Source of the DNA: Mesostigma viride
Lineage: Eukaryota > Streptophyta > Mesostigmatophyceae > Mesostigmatales > Mesostigmataceae
NCBI GenBank assembly: GCA_009746045.1
Contig: RPFO01000153.1
Span: 124,001-188,000 of the forward strand
DNA: 64,000 nt
Direction: 5' to 3'
Shown: piece after piece, positions 11,001-23,158 of the stretch
Position numbering within the stretch: the first letter of the stretch is position 1
How the letters are laid out: each line of letters opens with the position of its first letter
The notes under the pieces: model-generated
The model's database searches: none
What the model was told of the DNA's origin: nothing
What the model saw: the letters and a program-made list of their open reading frames with translations, nothing else
Translations under genes and position numbers: made by a program

Positions 11001-14000
11001 TGCTGGTCGTTGATAGAGGGCCCACTTTCTACCATTCTATTGTGCTGGTCGTTGATAGAGGGCCCACTTTCCACCATTCTATTGTGCTGGTCGTTGATAG
11101 AGGGCCCACTTTCCACCATTCTATTGTGCTGGTCGTTGATAGAGGGCCCACTTTCCACCATTCTATTGTGCTGGTCGTTGATAGAGGGCCCACTTTCCAC
11201 CATTCTATTGTGCTGGTCGTTGATAGAGGGCCCACTTTCTACCATTCTATTGTGCTGGTCGTTGATAGAGGGCCCACTTTCTACCATTCTATTGTGCTGG
11301 TCGTTGATAGAGGGCCCACTTTCTACCATTCTATTGTGCTGGTCGTTGATAGAGGGCCCACTTTCTACCATTCTATTGTGCTGGTCGTTGATAGGGGGCC
11401 CACTTTCCACCATTCTATTGTGCTGGTCGTTGATAGAGGGCCCACTTTCTACCATTCTATTGTGCTGGTCGTTGATAGGGGCCCACTTTCTACCATTCTA
11501 TTGTGCTGGTCGTTGATAGGGGCCCACTTTCTACCATTCTATTGTGCTGGTCGTTGATAGGGGGCCCACTTTCCACCATTCTATTGTGCTGGTCGTTGAT
11601 AGGGGGCCCACTTTCTACCATTCTATTGTGCTGGTCGTTGATAGAGGGCCCACTTTCTACCATTCTATTGTGCTGGTCGTTGATAGAGGGCCCACTTTCT
11701 ACCATTCTATTGTGCTGGTCGTTGATAGAGGGCCCACTTTCTACCATTCTATTGTGCTGGTCGTTGATAGGGGGCCCACTTTCCACCATTCTATTGTGCT
11801 GGTCGTTGATAGAGGGCCCACTTTCTACCATTCTATTGTGCTGGTCGTTGATAGAGGGCCCACTTTCTACCATTCTATTGTGCTGGTCGTTGATAGAGGG
11901 CCCACTTTCTACCATTCTATTGTGCTGGTCGTTGATAGAGGGCCCACTTTCTACCATTCTATCGCTGTGTGCGATGCGGTTCTTGTTGTCTCCCGATGTC
12001 GGCATCACACTGTGTTCTATAGCCTGTTTGTGTTTCATAACCACCTGGTATTTCTGCTTCAAGAGGCCACTGTGATGCCCTTTTACAGTGTGCCTTGCAC
12101 CTCCCTACGTGCACCGTCAATGACCATACCAGCACCGTCAATGACCGTAACGCCCCACCAGCACCGTCAATGACTGTACCCTCGTCGAGCCACCTCGTCA
12201 GCCTACGCAATTGAGACTGAGCAGTGGTTGCCTTGCCAAGCCCTTGATTGGCACGCACGCATCCCCCATGTTGTCGCGCGCCCATGCCCCGCACATGCCC
12301 ATGGCGCCTCCGCATCCCCCGTGTTGTCGCGCGCCCATGCCCCGCACATGCCCATGGTGCCTACTTGACCCGAGACTTTGCGCGGCCATTTGGGCGCATG
12401 GTTCACGGAATTCTCCTGCGCAAACATCTTTGCATGGGTCTGTGCAACTGTTCATGCTCAAGACTTGCTCCACCGTGCCTGTGCAACCGCCTGCGCACTG
12501 GCACCACCCGGCCTCATCACCCATCCAGCCCCCCTGCACAGCGAGTGGGCGGATCAGGCAGCCGACGACCACGTGCGTATGCTAGCATACCAACTGCACG
12601 ACGCGGAAGAGCGGCTCAAGCGGCTGCTAGCAGGCACCCCCCATGTCAACAGCCGGTGGCTGTCCTGCACCTACCCGGGGCTGGTCCACATGGGCCTATC
12701 TCAGGAGGACCCTGGCGACCTCACCGCGCGCAGCATGGCCTCCCGAGGGGGCAAGTCGGCCAATGTCAAGTCGCCGCGCATGTCGGTCACGACAGGTGTC
12801 GCGCCGCCAGAGGACAAGACAGGCGAGGAGGTTGCGCGGCTGCTCCGTGCGGGCGTGCGGCCGGATGACGTCTCCATCATGCTGAGCTGGCAGACGTACA
12901 CGCGCGTGATCTCGCGCCCGCTGCGATGGTTCGTCAAGCGCGTGGCATGGCTCGCCCACTTCAACGTGCACGTGCTGCTGGCACGCGCACAGCAGCCGCT
13001 GCTGCATGTCCTGCGTGCCGCGGCCGATCATAACAAGGAGCGGCGCAGGTTCATGGCCTACACACCGGGGGGTGGGGCCACATCGCCCACTGCCAGGCGC
13101 GCCGCCGAGGGGCCTCAGGGGAGGGTTGCGGAGGGCGGTAGTCATAAAGGCGCGGATGGCAGAAAGTCGCCCACGGATGCCAGCAGTACGGCCGGGGACC
13201 CAACGCTGTCTACCACTGCACAGGTCAACCAAGCGCTGTCCCTGATGGATAGCTTGCCCGTGCATGTGACCGATGTCAGCACGCTGGACGCTAAGATACT
13301 TGAGCTGTGCGCCTACTTCAACATGGCGGAAGGCGTGCCAATGGTCACCGAGGGCAGCGCGGTGGCGTTTGCGGTACTCAATCTGTTCAAGGCCGAGTTT
13401 GCGCGCCAGAACGCGCAGTGCCGCTACTACGGGTACATGTCGGGGGGCGAGTACGTGCACCGGCGCGACGGGACGTACGAGAAGGTGCCCTTTGCGCAGC
13501 TTCCTGCGAACGCGCTATACTTGCAGACGGCACGGTGGAAAGGGATCGCCGCCACAGGGAGTGTGCTGGCTCCTGGCACCCAGGCATTTGATTTGGACAT
13601 CAACCCTACCCATGGCGCCATGCTACGGAAAGTCGATGATGCAGTCGATGAGATGCTGCGGCTTGCTAATGAGGCGTTAGAGGAGGAGGACCCCGAGGAG
13701 GTGCTGGCCCGCATCAAACGGCAGGCGGCCGGGTACGCCAGTTTAACGGCCAGTGAGGCGGTGGACCTGCGCAAGGTGCGCGTTAGCTTCAAGCGGACGG
13801 CACGGCTTGCGGTGGCGGTGTCTAAGATGAAGGCGCTTGACTTTGATACCCCAGGGGGAGCGGACGACCACCACGACTTTGTGATGGGGACCGATGGGCA
13901 GGAGGAGGACCAGGGGGACGGGAAAGAGGATGGCCAGGGGGAGGGCGGCAAGGAGGGCGGAGAGAGCAAGGAGTCGACGCGCCTGCCCTCTCGCAAGCTG

Positions 14001-17000
14001 GAGAGCTTCTTCTTGATGCGACACATACGGTCTCGCATGCTCAAGGCCCGGCTACGCCACGCTCTCAACTTCATGGTCTCGGTGAGGCGGCGCATCGACA
14101 TGGACCGATGCAACAGGTTCCACGCGGAAAGCCGGTCGTCATCTTCTGGTGGTCAGGCCAAGGAGGAGGGCAAGCGGCGCGGGGGCGGCAAGGGCAAGTG
14201 GGAGAAGATGTCGGGTGACAAGTCGGCGGGTGGCTCACGTGCCACCTCGCGCCGTAATTCTGTCAGCAGCGTCTCGGGGCGCGCCAGGGCGCTGGCCGCC
14301 CTGGCAGGTGTCAGCGAGGCCAGCGAGGACGAGGGCGAGTATGACATTGACGACGATGATGACGACGATGACCTGAACGATGGTCGGAGCGCCAGCGGGG
14401 TAGGGGCCAAGTTTGGGGGTCGCCGGCGCCGCGACAAAGCTGGAGGGGGGACGCGGGGCGCGGATGAGCTGTCGCTTATCGCGGAGGTGATGGAGGCGGA
14501 GGACACATATGAGGCCAGCGAGGCGCTGGGAGGCGGGCTCATGGTGCGTGACGGTAACGGGTTGCTGGTCATGTACTCGGCCACATTGGACGAGATGGCG
14601 TGCAGAGAGGAGGAGATGCTGCGCGCCGGCACGCTGGCGCTGCAGGCGACCAGGGCGGCAGCCGAGGGGGCGGCGGTGGCGGCTGAGGAGTTGCCCGTGC
14701 GGGGCGAGTGGCTCAAGGGGGTGGGCATGAACAGCATCAAGTGAGTGGGTTGGGGCAGCAGCTTTCCCACCATCACCCTCCCACCATCACCCTCCCACCA
14801 TCACCCTCCCACCATCACCCTCCCACCATCACCCTCCCACCATCACCCTCCCACCATCACCCTCCCACCACCACCCTCCCACCATCACCCTCCCACCATC
14901 ACCCTCCCACCATCACCCTCCCACCATCACCCTCCCACCATCACCCTCCCACCATCACCCTCCCAACATCACCCTCCCACCATCACCCTCCCACCACCAC
15001 CCTCCCACCATCACCCTCCCACCATCACCCTCCCACCATCACCCTCCCACCATCACCCTCCCACCATCACCCTCCCACCATCACCCTCCCAACATCACCC
15101 TCCCACCATCACCCTCCCACCATCACCCTCCCACCATCACCCTCCCAACATCACCCTCCCACCATCACCCTCCCAACATCACCCTCCCCCTATCGCCATC
15201 ACTTCCCTCCTCTGGTGCCCTATCGACTGCCCATGCTGCACACCACACTTGCTACCACCACACTTGCTACCACCACACTTGCTACCACCACACTTGCTAC
15301 CACCACACTTGCTAAGTTACCATCGCTCGCGCCACTCTTATGCTTACTACTGCCCACACCATTCTCTACACTGCCCTCAAATCCGGGTTGCATCCGTCAC
15401 TGGCAGCGTTTCCCAATCATCCAATGCATTGCCTTGCTGCTGCTCCCACTGCCCTCCTCTGGCGTCCCCACCCCCGCTGCCCCACCCCTTGCCCTCTGCC
15501 CTGCCCCTTGTCCATTACCTCACCTGCTGTCTCTTACCCCATCCCTTGCTCCCAACAGGAAAGTGGACCGCGGCGCCCTCCTCAACGACCTGCTCGAGCT
15601 CGAGCTCACGTTTGTGCGGCGCCAACAGGACCTGCTCCTGCTGCTGCTGCACGCCTACAATGCCGCCAGCAGCGCTCTGCACAAGGAGAAGCTCGCCGCT
15701 GAGATCGAGCACGTGCTGGCGCGGCGGCCCCGACTCGACCGTCTGGCCCACCACTTTGGGCCGTCGTACATGAACGACATCCTGGTGCTAGAATTAGAGG
15801 CGGAGCTGGTCGAGGCCGTCCTCACGGCGCAGCACGATCGCGAGATGGCGGCTTTAAGGGACGCGCACGGGGTGGACGCCGCCGGCCAGGGACTGTCCAG
15901 GGACGAGCTCGATGAGCTGGCACGCCTGAAGCTGCGCGACGACGCCGATGGCCCCCTTGCGAAGCTCAAGGTCCCCCCGGTGCTCCTCGTTCCGCCACAC
16001 CGAGCTGGCCGTGAGGGTGATGGCAAGAGTGATGTCAGCGATGACGATGACGACGGTGCTGACGAGGAGGGATATGGGGGGGAGACGCGTCGGCGGTTTG
16101 TGGGGGAGTATGCAGCCAGTGATGATTGGCTCGCGCGGCAGCTGAACCGTGCCGGCAGCCAGGGCTTCCTGTGGGAGCTTCTGTCAACCCTCCGGCGTGT
16201 GCTGGACGAGCTGTGTGACACGCACTCGATTGATAACCCCGGCCGGCAGGCCAGCGTCCACCGGTGCCTGCTGCAGGCGGCGCTGCGCGAATGGAAGGAG
16301 CACGGCGCCGATGAGGCGCAGTGGGAGGTCTCAGGGATGGCGGTGAAGGTACCTAAGCGCTCATCCTCTCATCCTCTCATCCTCTCATCCGGCACTCCTT
16401 AACTTAATGGTTTCTCCTAGAAGGGGGGCCTAGAATTAAGGTTTGTCTTGCGAAGTGGCAGTCCTGCGTTGGTTAAATCCGTGACTGTCTTCGGTGTAGT
16501 TGTAGCAAATGAATGTCGCGGTCTCCTTGGGGAGCCTTGAAGCCTTAACTCTCAACAATGGTGATGAGCGCCAAGTCTTATGATGGTCGTTCCTGCCTCG
16601 CTGCTTGCCGTGCGGGCACGGGTCCTGCCTGCTTAGGTGCCTGTCGTGTGGCTGCTGGCAACCATGCGGACAGCTGATAGCTGGCAGGTAATCCATGCTG
16701 CTTCCTGCCACCAAGGACTTGCCCTAGAGGAGTTGCCGTAGAGGACCTGCCGTAGAGGAGCTGCTGTAGAGGACCTGCCGTAGAGGACGTGCCGTAGACG
16801 ACGTGCCGTAGAGGACATGCAACAAAGTATACCCCCCTTGTCGCTTGGCACGCTTGCAGAGTGATGAAGCCAGCCATCCAGGCATCTCACGCGAGGGGGG
16901 TCGCATCCACCTGGGAAGGCGTAGGGTCTCGACGGACACAATGGGAATGGTTGTCTTGCGAAGCTGTAGGACAGGATGTGGCGAACGCCTGCTGGCAGGC

Positions 17001-20000
17001 ATCCGTTGCCCACGAACTAGACAGGCCAGCCTCGGGATGCCATCTGAGGATGACTCCCTCAAGCGCAGGTTAATTTTCGTCATGGGGCCATGGCCCGCTG
17101 GGTCATTCCACGTTGCTGTTCTAGATTACACTATAGTGAGTGCTAGAGTATGCTATAGTGAGTGCCAGAGTATGCGATCATGTGGGCGGTTGGGGTATGT
17201 GGGTGTGGAGCACAGAAAGAAGGAAGGAAGGAAGGAAGGAAGGAAGGAAGGAAGGAAGGAAGGAAGGAAGGAAGGAAGGAAGGAAGGAAGGAAGGAAGGA
17301 AGGAAGGAAGGAAGGAAGGAAGGAAGGAAGGAAGGAAGGAAGGAAGGAAGGAAGGAAAGAAGGAAAGAAGGAAGGAAGGAATGTAGATGGTGGGAGAGTG
17401 CCACAGAGCCACACGTCCAAGGGGGGCATGAGCACATGCAGGTGTGGGCATGTGCCCATGCGGACAAAGGCTCAGCTTTCCCTCCCTGATGCAGGGCATG
17501 AGACGCCCTGCTGCAGGGCGCAGGATGCCCTTCCTGGGTATTGAATTTAAATTGTTGTTGTTTATGGCGGGATGGTTACTGCATCTTCATGCCCAGTTGC
17601 TCTATGTTTGCGACGTGGTCAAGCTGAGCAGACGCATAACGATTCTTCCTTCTTTTTCCTACTGGTGCTCATGCCCATCGTGCTGGCCAGCTGCGGCAAG
17701 GTCTGGCGCCGCCCCCCTCCGAGTCAGAGCCCTCGTTCTTGCAGCCGTCCCTCATCATGGACAACGGGGTGACGCTCGCCAGTTTCCTGGAGGGCCATGC
17801 GACCGCGCTCGCTCGGCCGCCGCCACCTGGCACGCCGGAAGACGACAGCAAGCTGGGCGACACGGCTAGGGGGCCCAAGCTATTGGGGCAGGCCTCACGA
17901 CCCAGCACATTGGAGCCTGCGGGGGGGTTGAGGGCCGCTGTGTCCGGGCCAGTCATGGGGATGGGTGTTGGCGCGGATGCCAGCAATGCCAAGCCTGTCG
18001 TGATAGACCCTGATGTGCTGGCGCTGCGCGTGCTGCTGCAGGGGCACGTGGCGGCGCAGCACCGCTCGCTGCTTGCAGATGCCACCTTCTCGTCTCAACT
18101 GCTGGCGGCCATGTACATTGCACAGGGGCGCGCGCTGGGCGTGGCGGTGCAGTCAGTCGAGATGGAGCCGCTCACTTTTGACGGGAAGGTGAGAAGTGGA
18201 GCCGGTCATTTTTTATGGGAAAGTAAGAAACTGTGCCTCACCCATGAGAAGGTAAGAACGAGCGGCCTACTTTGGATGGCAAAGTGAGAAAATCGGCTTA
18301 CCCTTGATGAGAAGGTAACTAAACGTTTGCTCACATTCGACGGGAAGGTAAGCGAACGCTGCTCACCTCGGATGGGAAGTTTCGCATCTGGTGGAAACCT
18401 TTTTTTATGGGAAGTTTCGCATCTGGTGGAAACCTTTTTTTATGGGAAGTTTCGCATCTGGTGAAAACCTTTTTTTATGGGGAGGTACCGATCAGGTGGA
18501 AACCTTTCTTGTGCGTCAAGGCAGGCGAGCCTTGGATCCTTGTAGCTCTCCACACGTATGGAACATTTCGTGACGTATGGAACATTTCGTGACGTATGGA
18601 ACATTTCGTGACGTATGGAACATTTCGTGGGGTTGGCTCCACACGTATGGAACATTTCGTGATGTATTGAACATTTCGTGGGGTTGGCTCCCTCATGGGT
18701 GACTGCTGTCATGTGGATGCTCAAGCTGGCCCTGCCCCGTAAACAATTTTCCCTCCCAGCCCCATAAACAACTCCTCCTCCCAGCCCCATAAACAGCTCC
18801 CCCTCCCAGCCCCATAAACAGCTTCCCCTCCCAGTCCCATCACCAACTTCTCCTCCCAGCCCCATAAACAGCTTCCCCTCCCAGTCCCATCACCAACTTC
18901 TCCTCCCAGCCCCATGAACAACTCCCCCTCCCAGCCCCATAAACAACTCCCCCTCCCAGCCCCATAAACAACTCCCCCTCCCAGCCCCATAAACAGCTCC
19001 CCCTCCCAGCCCCATAAACAACTCCCCCTCCCAGCCCCATAAACAACTCCCCCTCCCAGCCCCATAAACAACTCCCCCTCCCAACCCCATGAACAACTCC
19101 CTCTCCCAACCCCATAAACAACTCCCCCTCCCAGCCCCATGAACAACTCCCCCTCCCAGCCCCATAAACAACTCCCCCTCCCAGGCTCATAAACAACTCC
19201 CCCTCCCAACCCCATAAACAATCCGCCTCCCAGCCCCATGAACAACTCCCCCTCCCAGCCCCATAAACAACTCCCCCTCCCAGTCCCATCACCAACTCCC
19301 CCTCCCAGCCCCATAAATAACTCCCCCTCCCAGCCCCACAAACAACTCCCCCTCCCAGCCCTATAAACAACTCCCCCTCCCAGCCCCATAAACAACTCCC
19401 CCTCCCAGTCCCATCACCGACTCCCCCTCCCAGCCCCATAAATAACTCCCCCCCCTAGCACCATTAACGACTCCCCCTCCGCCCCACATCAACGCCCCCT
19501 CCACGCTCCGCAGGCGGCGGCAGCCATCAAGCCCGACAGCGAGGAGGTGCTACCGCCCAAGGACCCCCCCCCCTCACTGAGCCTTCGCACCACCAGCTGC
19601 CGGCTTGCGGCCGCCGAGTTTGACGCTGACATCAGCGACAAGGTCGGCGGGTTCCACTCCCCCGCCCAGGTGGCACACCTGCTGACTGCCGAGGGCCGCA
19701 CACACCTGGCACAAGCGGCTGCCGCGCAGATGGTGCACGCGTCACTGCTGGGCACGGCGCTGTGCTACAACAAAATCCTCCTTTCGCACATCCTCCACCA
19801 GGTGACCCGCCGCATCTGCGCCGCGCAGGAGAGGGGCGCCGGGGGGCAGGACCGCGACGCCGCGGCGGCCAATGGAGAAGGGACAGGTGGCGTGGGGCTG
19901 GAGCTCGCCGCGCTGATCGGCGGCGAGGTGGCGCGCTCCCAGGGTGCGCGGACGCTGATGGCGCGCGTGGAACAGGCGAGGCTCATAGAGACGCGTGCCG

Positions 20001-23000
20001 TCCGCAAGTACTTCTGCTCGGTTGTTGAGGTCAAGCGGCGGCAGCAGTCGCGCGTGATGGACCGCTTTACCAAGGCCACGTTGGAGACCATCCAACGCAA
20101 GACCCCAAAGGGGGACGCCACCGCCACCGCCGCCACCGGTAGCAGCAACAGCCACGGGGAGCGCGTATCGACCAGCAGCGGCAGCAGCGCATCCACCCCC
20201 TCGCAGGCCGTGGCACCCGCCAGCACAACAGGGGCCCCCGTTGCAGGGGGTCGCGAGAGCATTGCTGCGCTCAAGGCCTCCTTGTTCGAGCTCTACCTCC
20301 TCGGCGTGATGGCGGGCGTTCGGCCCTACGGCCTCAAGTGGCAGCTGTCAGGGATCGCGCTGCGGCTCGGTCGGCTGGCGGTCGGCCTCGGCGGGGGGTC
20401 TGCTAACCTGCCCAACCCCTTCTTTCGTGCGTGGGGATCCGCCGCTGCTGGCAACGTCAACACCACCCTTTTTGACGACATGGTCGCCGAGTTCATCGTC
20501 GGTGATGACTTGGAGCTAGGCGGGCCGCGCCCAGGCCATGGGGGGGGGGGCGAGGGGGGCGAGTGCGCGGACTGCCCGTAGTGCGGGCCAGGGTCAGGCC
20601 TCGGACAGCTCCCTCCCGGTCATCCTTGAGGTGCCCTCCCGCGCGGCCGTGTCGGCACACCGCGGCGCCAACCCTTCCGCGTCCACTGTGCTGGCATCCC
20701 GTGGCGACGGAGAGGGGTCCCTGGGCCTGTCTGGGTTCGCGGGCCTCGCCGCCGCCGCCATGTCGGCATCCGGGGCCAAGGATGGTTCCGCCACCAAGGA
20801 CGCAGGTGGCAGCAGTAACTCTGGTGGTGGTGGTGGTAGTGGTGGTGGTGGTGGCGGCAGCAGTGGCGGCGGGGCGACCAGCAGCATCAGCATGGACCGA
20901 TTCTGGACACTCCTGCCTGCACGGCGGCTGCTGGAATTACCCTCCGATGATGAGCTGCACTTGGAGCAGCTGCTGGCGTTCCAATCTGCCATCAGTGAGA
21001 TGCTGACGCTGTTCTGGGCAGGCGCCTCGCTCTCCGTGCCCTCTCGCACGCTGGTGGCCGCACAGCAGCGGCTGTGTCGCGACGATGACGTGGCCATCAT
21101 GGCCCTTGCACGCGTGCGCTCGGACCTGAATGAGCTGCTGGAACACTCCAACAGCCACGGGTGGGGCGTACTCAAGCAGGTGGGCCAGAAGGCACTGGGG
21201 GGCATCGCCGCAAAAGACCCCACAAAGGCGCTCCCCGCGGCTATGCAGATATTGCTCAAGATGGAGCAGCGGAAACCAGCCGCGGGGGGGGGGAGCGGCG
21301 AGGGCGGCAACCCGGCTGTGCAGGCGTTTGAGACCGGGATGGCCTACCTCGAGCTCCTGCGACAGGTCCACGCGCTCAAGTACGCGGTCAGGCTGTGCGA
21401 GGCCCATGCGGCGTTCGAGACGGCGTTGCGACCGGACGCCGCCGCCGTGGTCCGCCAGCTGGTCTACGCGGCGCTGAGGTGGCGCGAGGGTGGGGCGGCG
21501 GGGGCGGGTGGGGTGGTCGGCGTGACGGGCCGCTGCCTCTCGCAAGGGCCCACGCTGGCCATGCTCGCAGCAGGGGACGCGGGGCACCACCACGCGGGCG
21601 CGCTGCGATGCGGCGCGACCAACGCGAGGGTCGTGGGCGAAAGGGACCACGCGGTCAGCCTCAACGCGCCCGCGCTGCTCACGGAGGTCGCACCCTGGGG
21701 CAGCCGGGACATCTCCCTGGGCTCCTGGGTGGGCGCGGCGCTCCCCCCGCGCAGCATCGCGTCGGGGGGGGGCATGTGGGCTCTCTCGTTGGTAAGGCTG
21801 GCAGACGCGGATCGAGCGACCATCGCGGGCAGCGGGCCGAAATGGGACGGCATGCTGGCGAGCTTGTCGCAGGAGGACGTGGGTGGAAGCACAAACATCA
21901 CGCCTGTGCACCTGCTGGTGAACCCAATCTATTTGCTGGACCTCACGCTGGCGCAGGTGAGCGCAGGGGGGGGGGGGGGGGGGCAGGGGGGCAGGGGGGC
22001 AGGGGGGCAGGGGGGGCAGGGGGGGCAGGGGGGCAGGGGTGATGGTGTTCATGGCGTTACGGCCACAATGGTCAGCAGGGCCCGTTCATCCCGTCAAGAA
22101 ATGGGCGTGAAGGCCACGGGCATGTGTGTGAGACGTGGGGAGTTGCACTGCCAGGACGCCGTGTGGCCCAAGGGACGCTGGGCAAACCCTGGTCCCGTCT
22201 GCTAACGGGGGACTGAAGCTCATTTCTCATCGTGGTTGACAAGGAACTTGGTCTCCAGGTGAAGCTCTTTTTGCTGTAAAGGATAAGGAAGTTGATCTGG
22301 CCGTCATGCGATGCTTTCCTTGCCAACGCCTTCAACAACGCAAGCTCACATGTCCCGCTCGCACGCCCACCACATCAAACATGACTGCATCCGCCGCCCT
22401 CCTCTCTGGACCACGGCCCTGGACCATCGCCCCTTCCCCCAGATACGCCTTCGTCGGGTCTTCCTGGACCTGCGGCTCTACGGGGGGAGCCCGGCTGCCA
22501 CCAGCCGCAACTATCTGGAGAGCGCGGCCTCCTGCCCCACATTTACCCACCAGCTGCCGTCACGCCCCGCGGGCCGTGTCATGCCGCGCGCTGGTGGCGT
22601 TGAGGACGGGGAGCCCGGTCCTGGCAGCACCGCGGCCGCGCTGGCAGCTCTGTCGAACCCGCCATCGACCAACCCTTCTGACGCGTTCATTGCGCAGCTG
22701 AACAGCAGGGTACGCGCGGTGGTGTGGGGTTATTTTGGCTTGTGGTTATTGTTTGCCTCTCGCAATTCAGCAATGTGTCCGCACTTTTGGGGTGTTGACT
22801 GGCAGTGATGTCTTTCACCTGGTGGGTGTACGGAACAGCATTCTATTTGTTGGAGCGTGCAGATGACGCCTGCCAAGGCAACAGACGCTGTCTACACAAC
22901 ACCACTGCTTTATACTCTCGACCTCTTGCATCGTGCCTGCCAAATAGCAGTGGTACATACCTGCAGCTCGCAATGCCCCTCGATCCCCCTCCATTCTTCC

Positions 23001-23090
23001 CCCCTGCCTTTTGGGTGCGCACATACACACCCCCATGCACACACGCTCACACACTCTCTCGGTCCCCACCCACCCCCGCCTCTCTCTCTG

Positions 23091-23158
<68 letters not shown>

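Noticed and set aside
10190-12173. Long open frames of 200-420 codons on both strands (MVESGPSINDQHNR-type repeats)
   Set aside because: They are products of a 42-bp satellite whose length is a multiple of three. The array lies within an intron and equal openness on both strands argues against coding.
12198-12528. Upstream extension of exon 4 as coding
   Set aside because: The frame is open, but the sequence is made of short CGCGCCCATGCCCCGCACAT duplications. An acceptor at 12528 fits the phase from exon 3.
17140-17544. KEGR-repeat and PSFL-repeat frames
   Set aside because: They arise from the AAGG microsatellite and read equally well in several frames.
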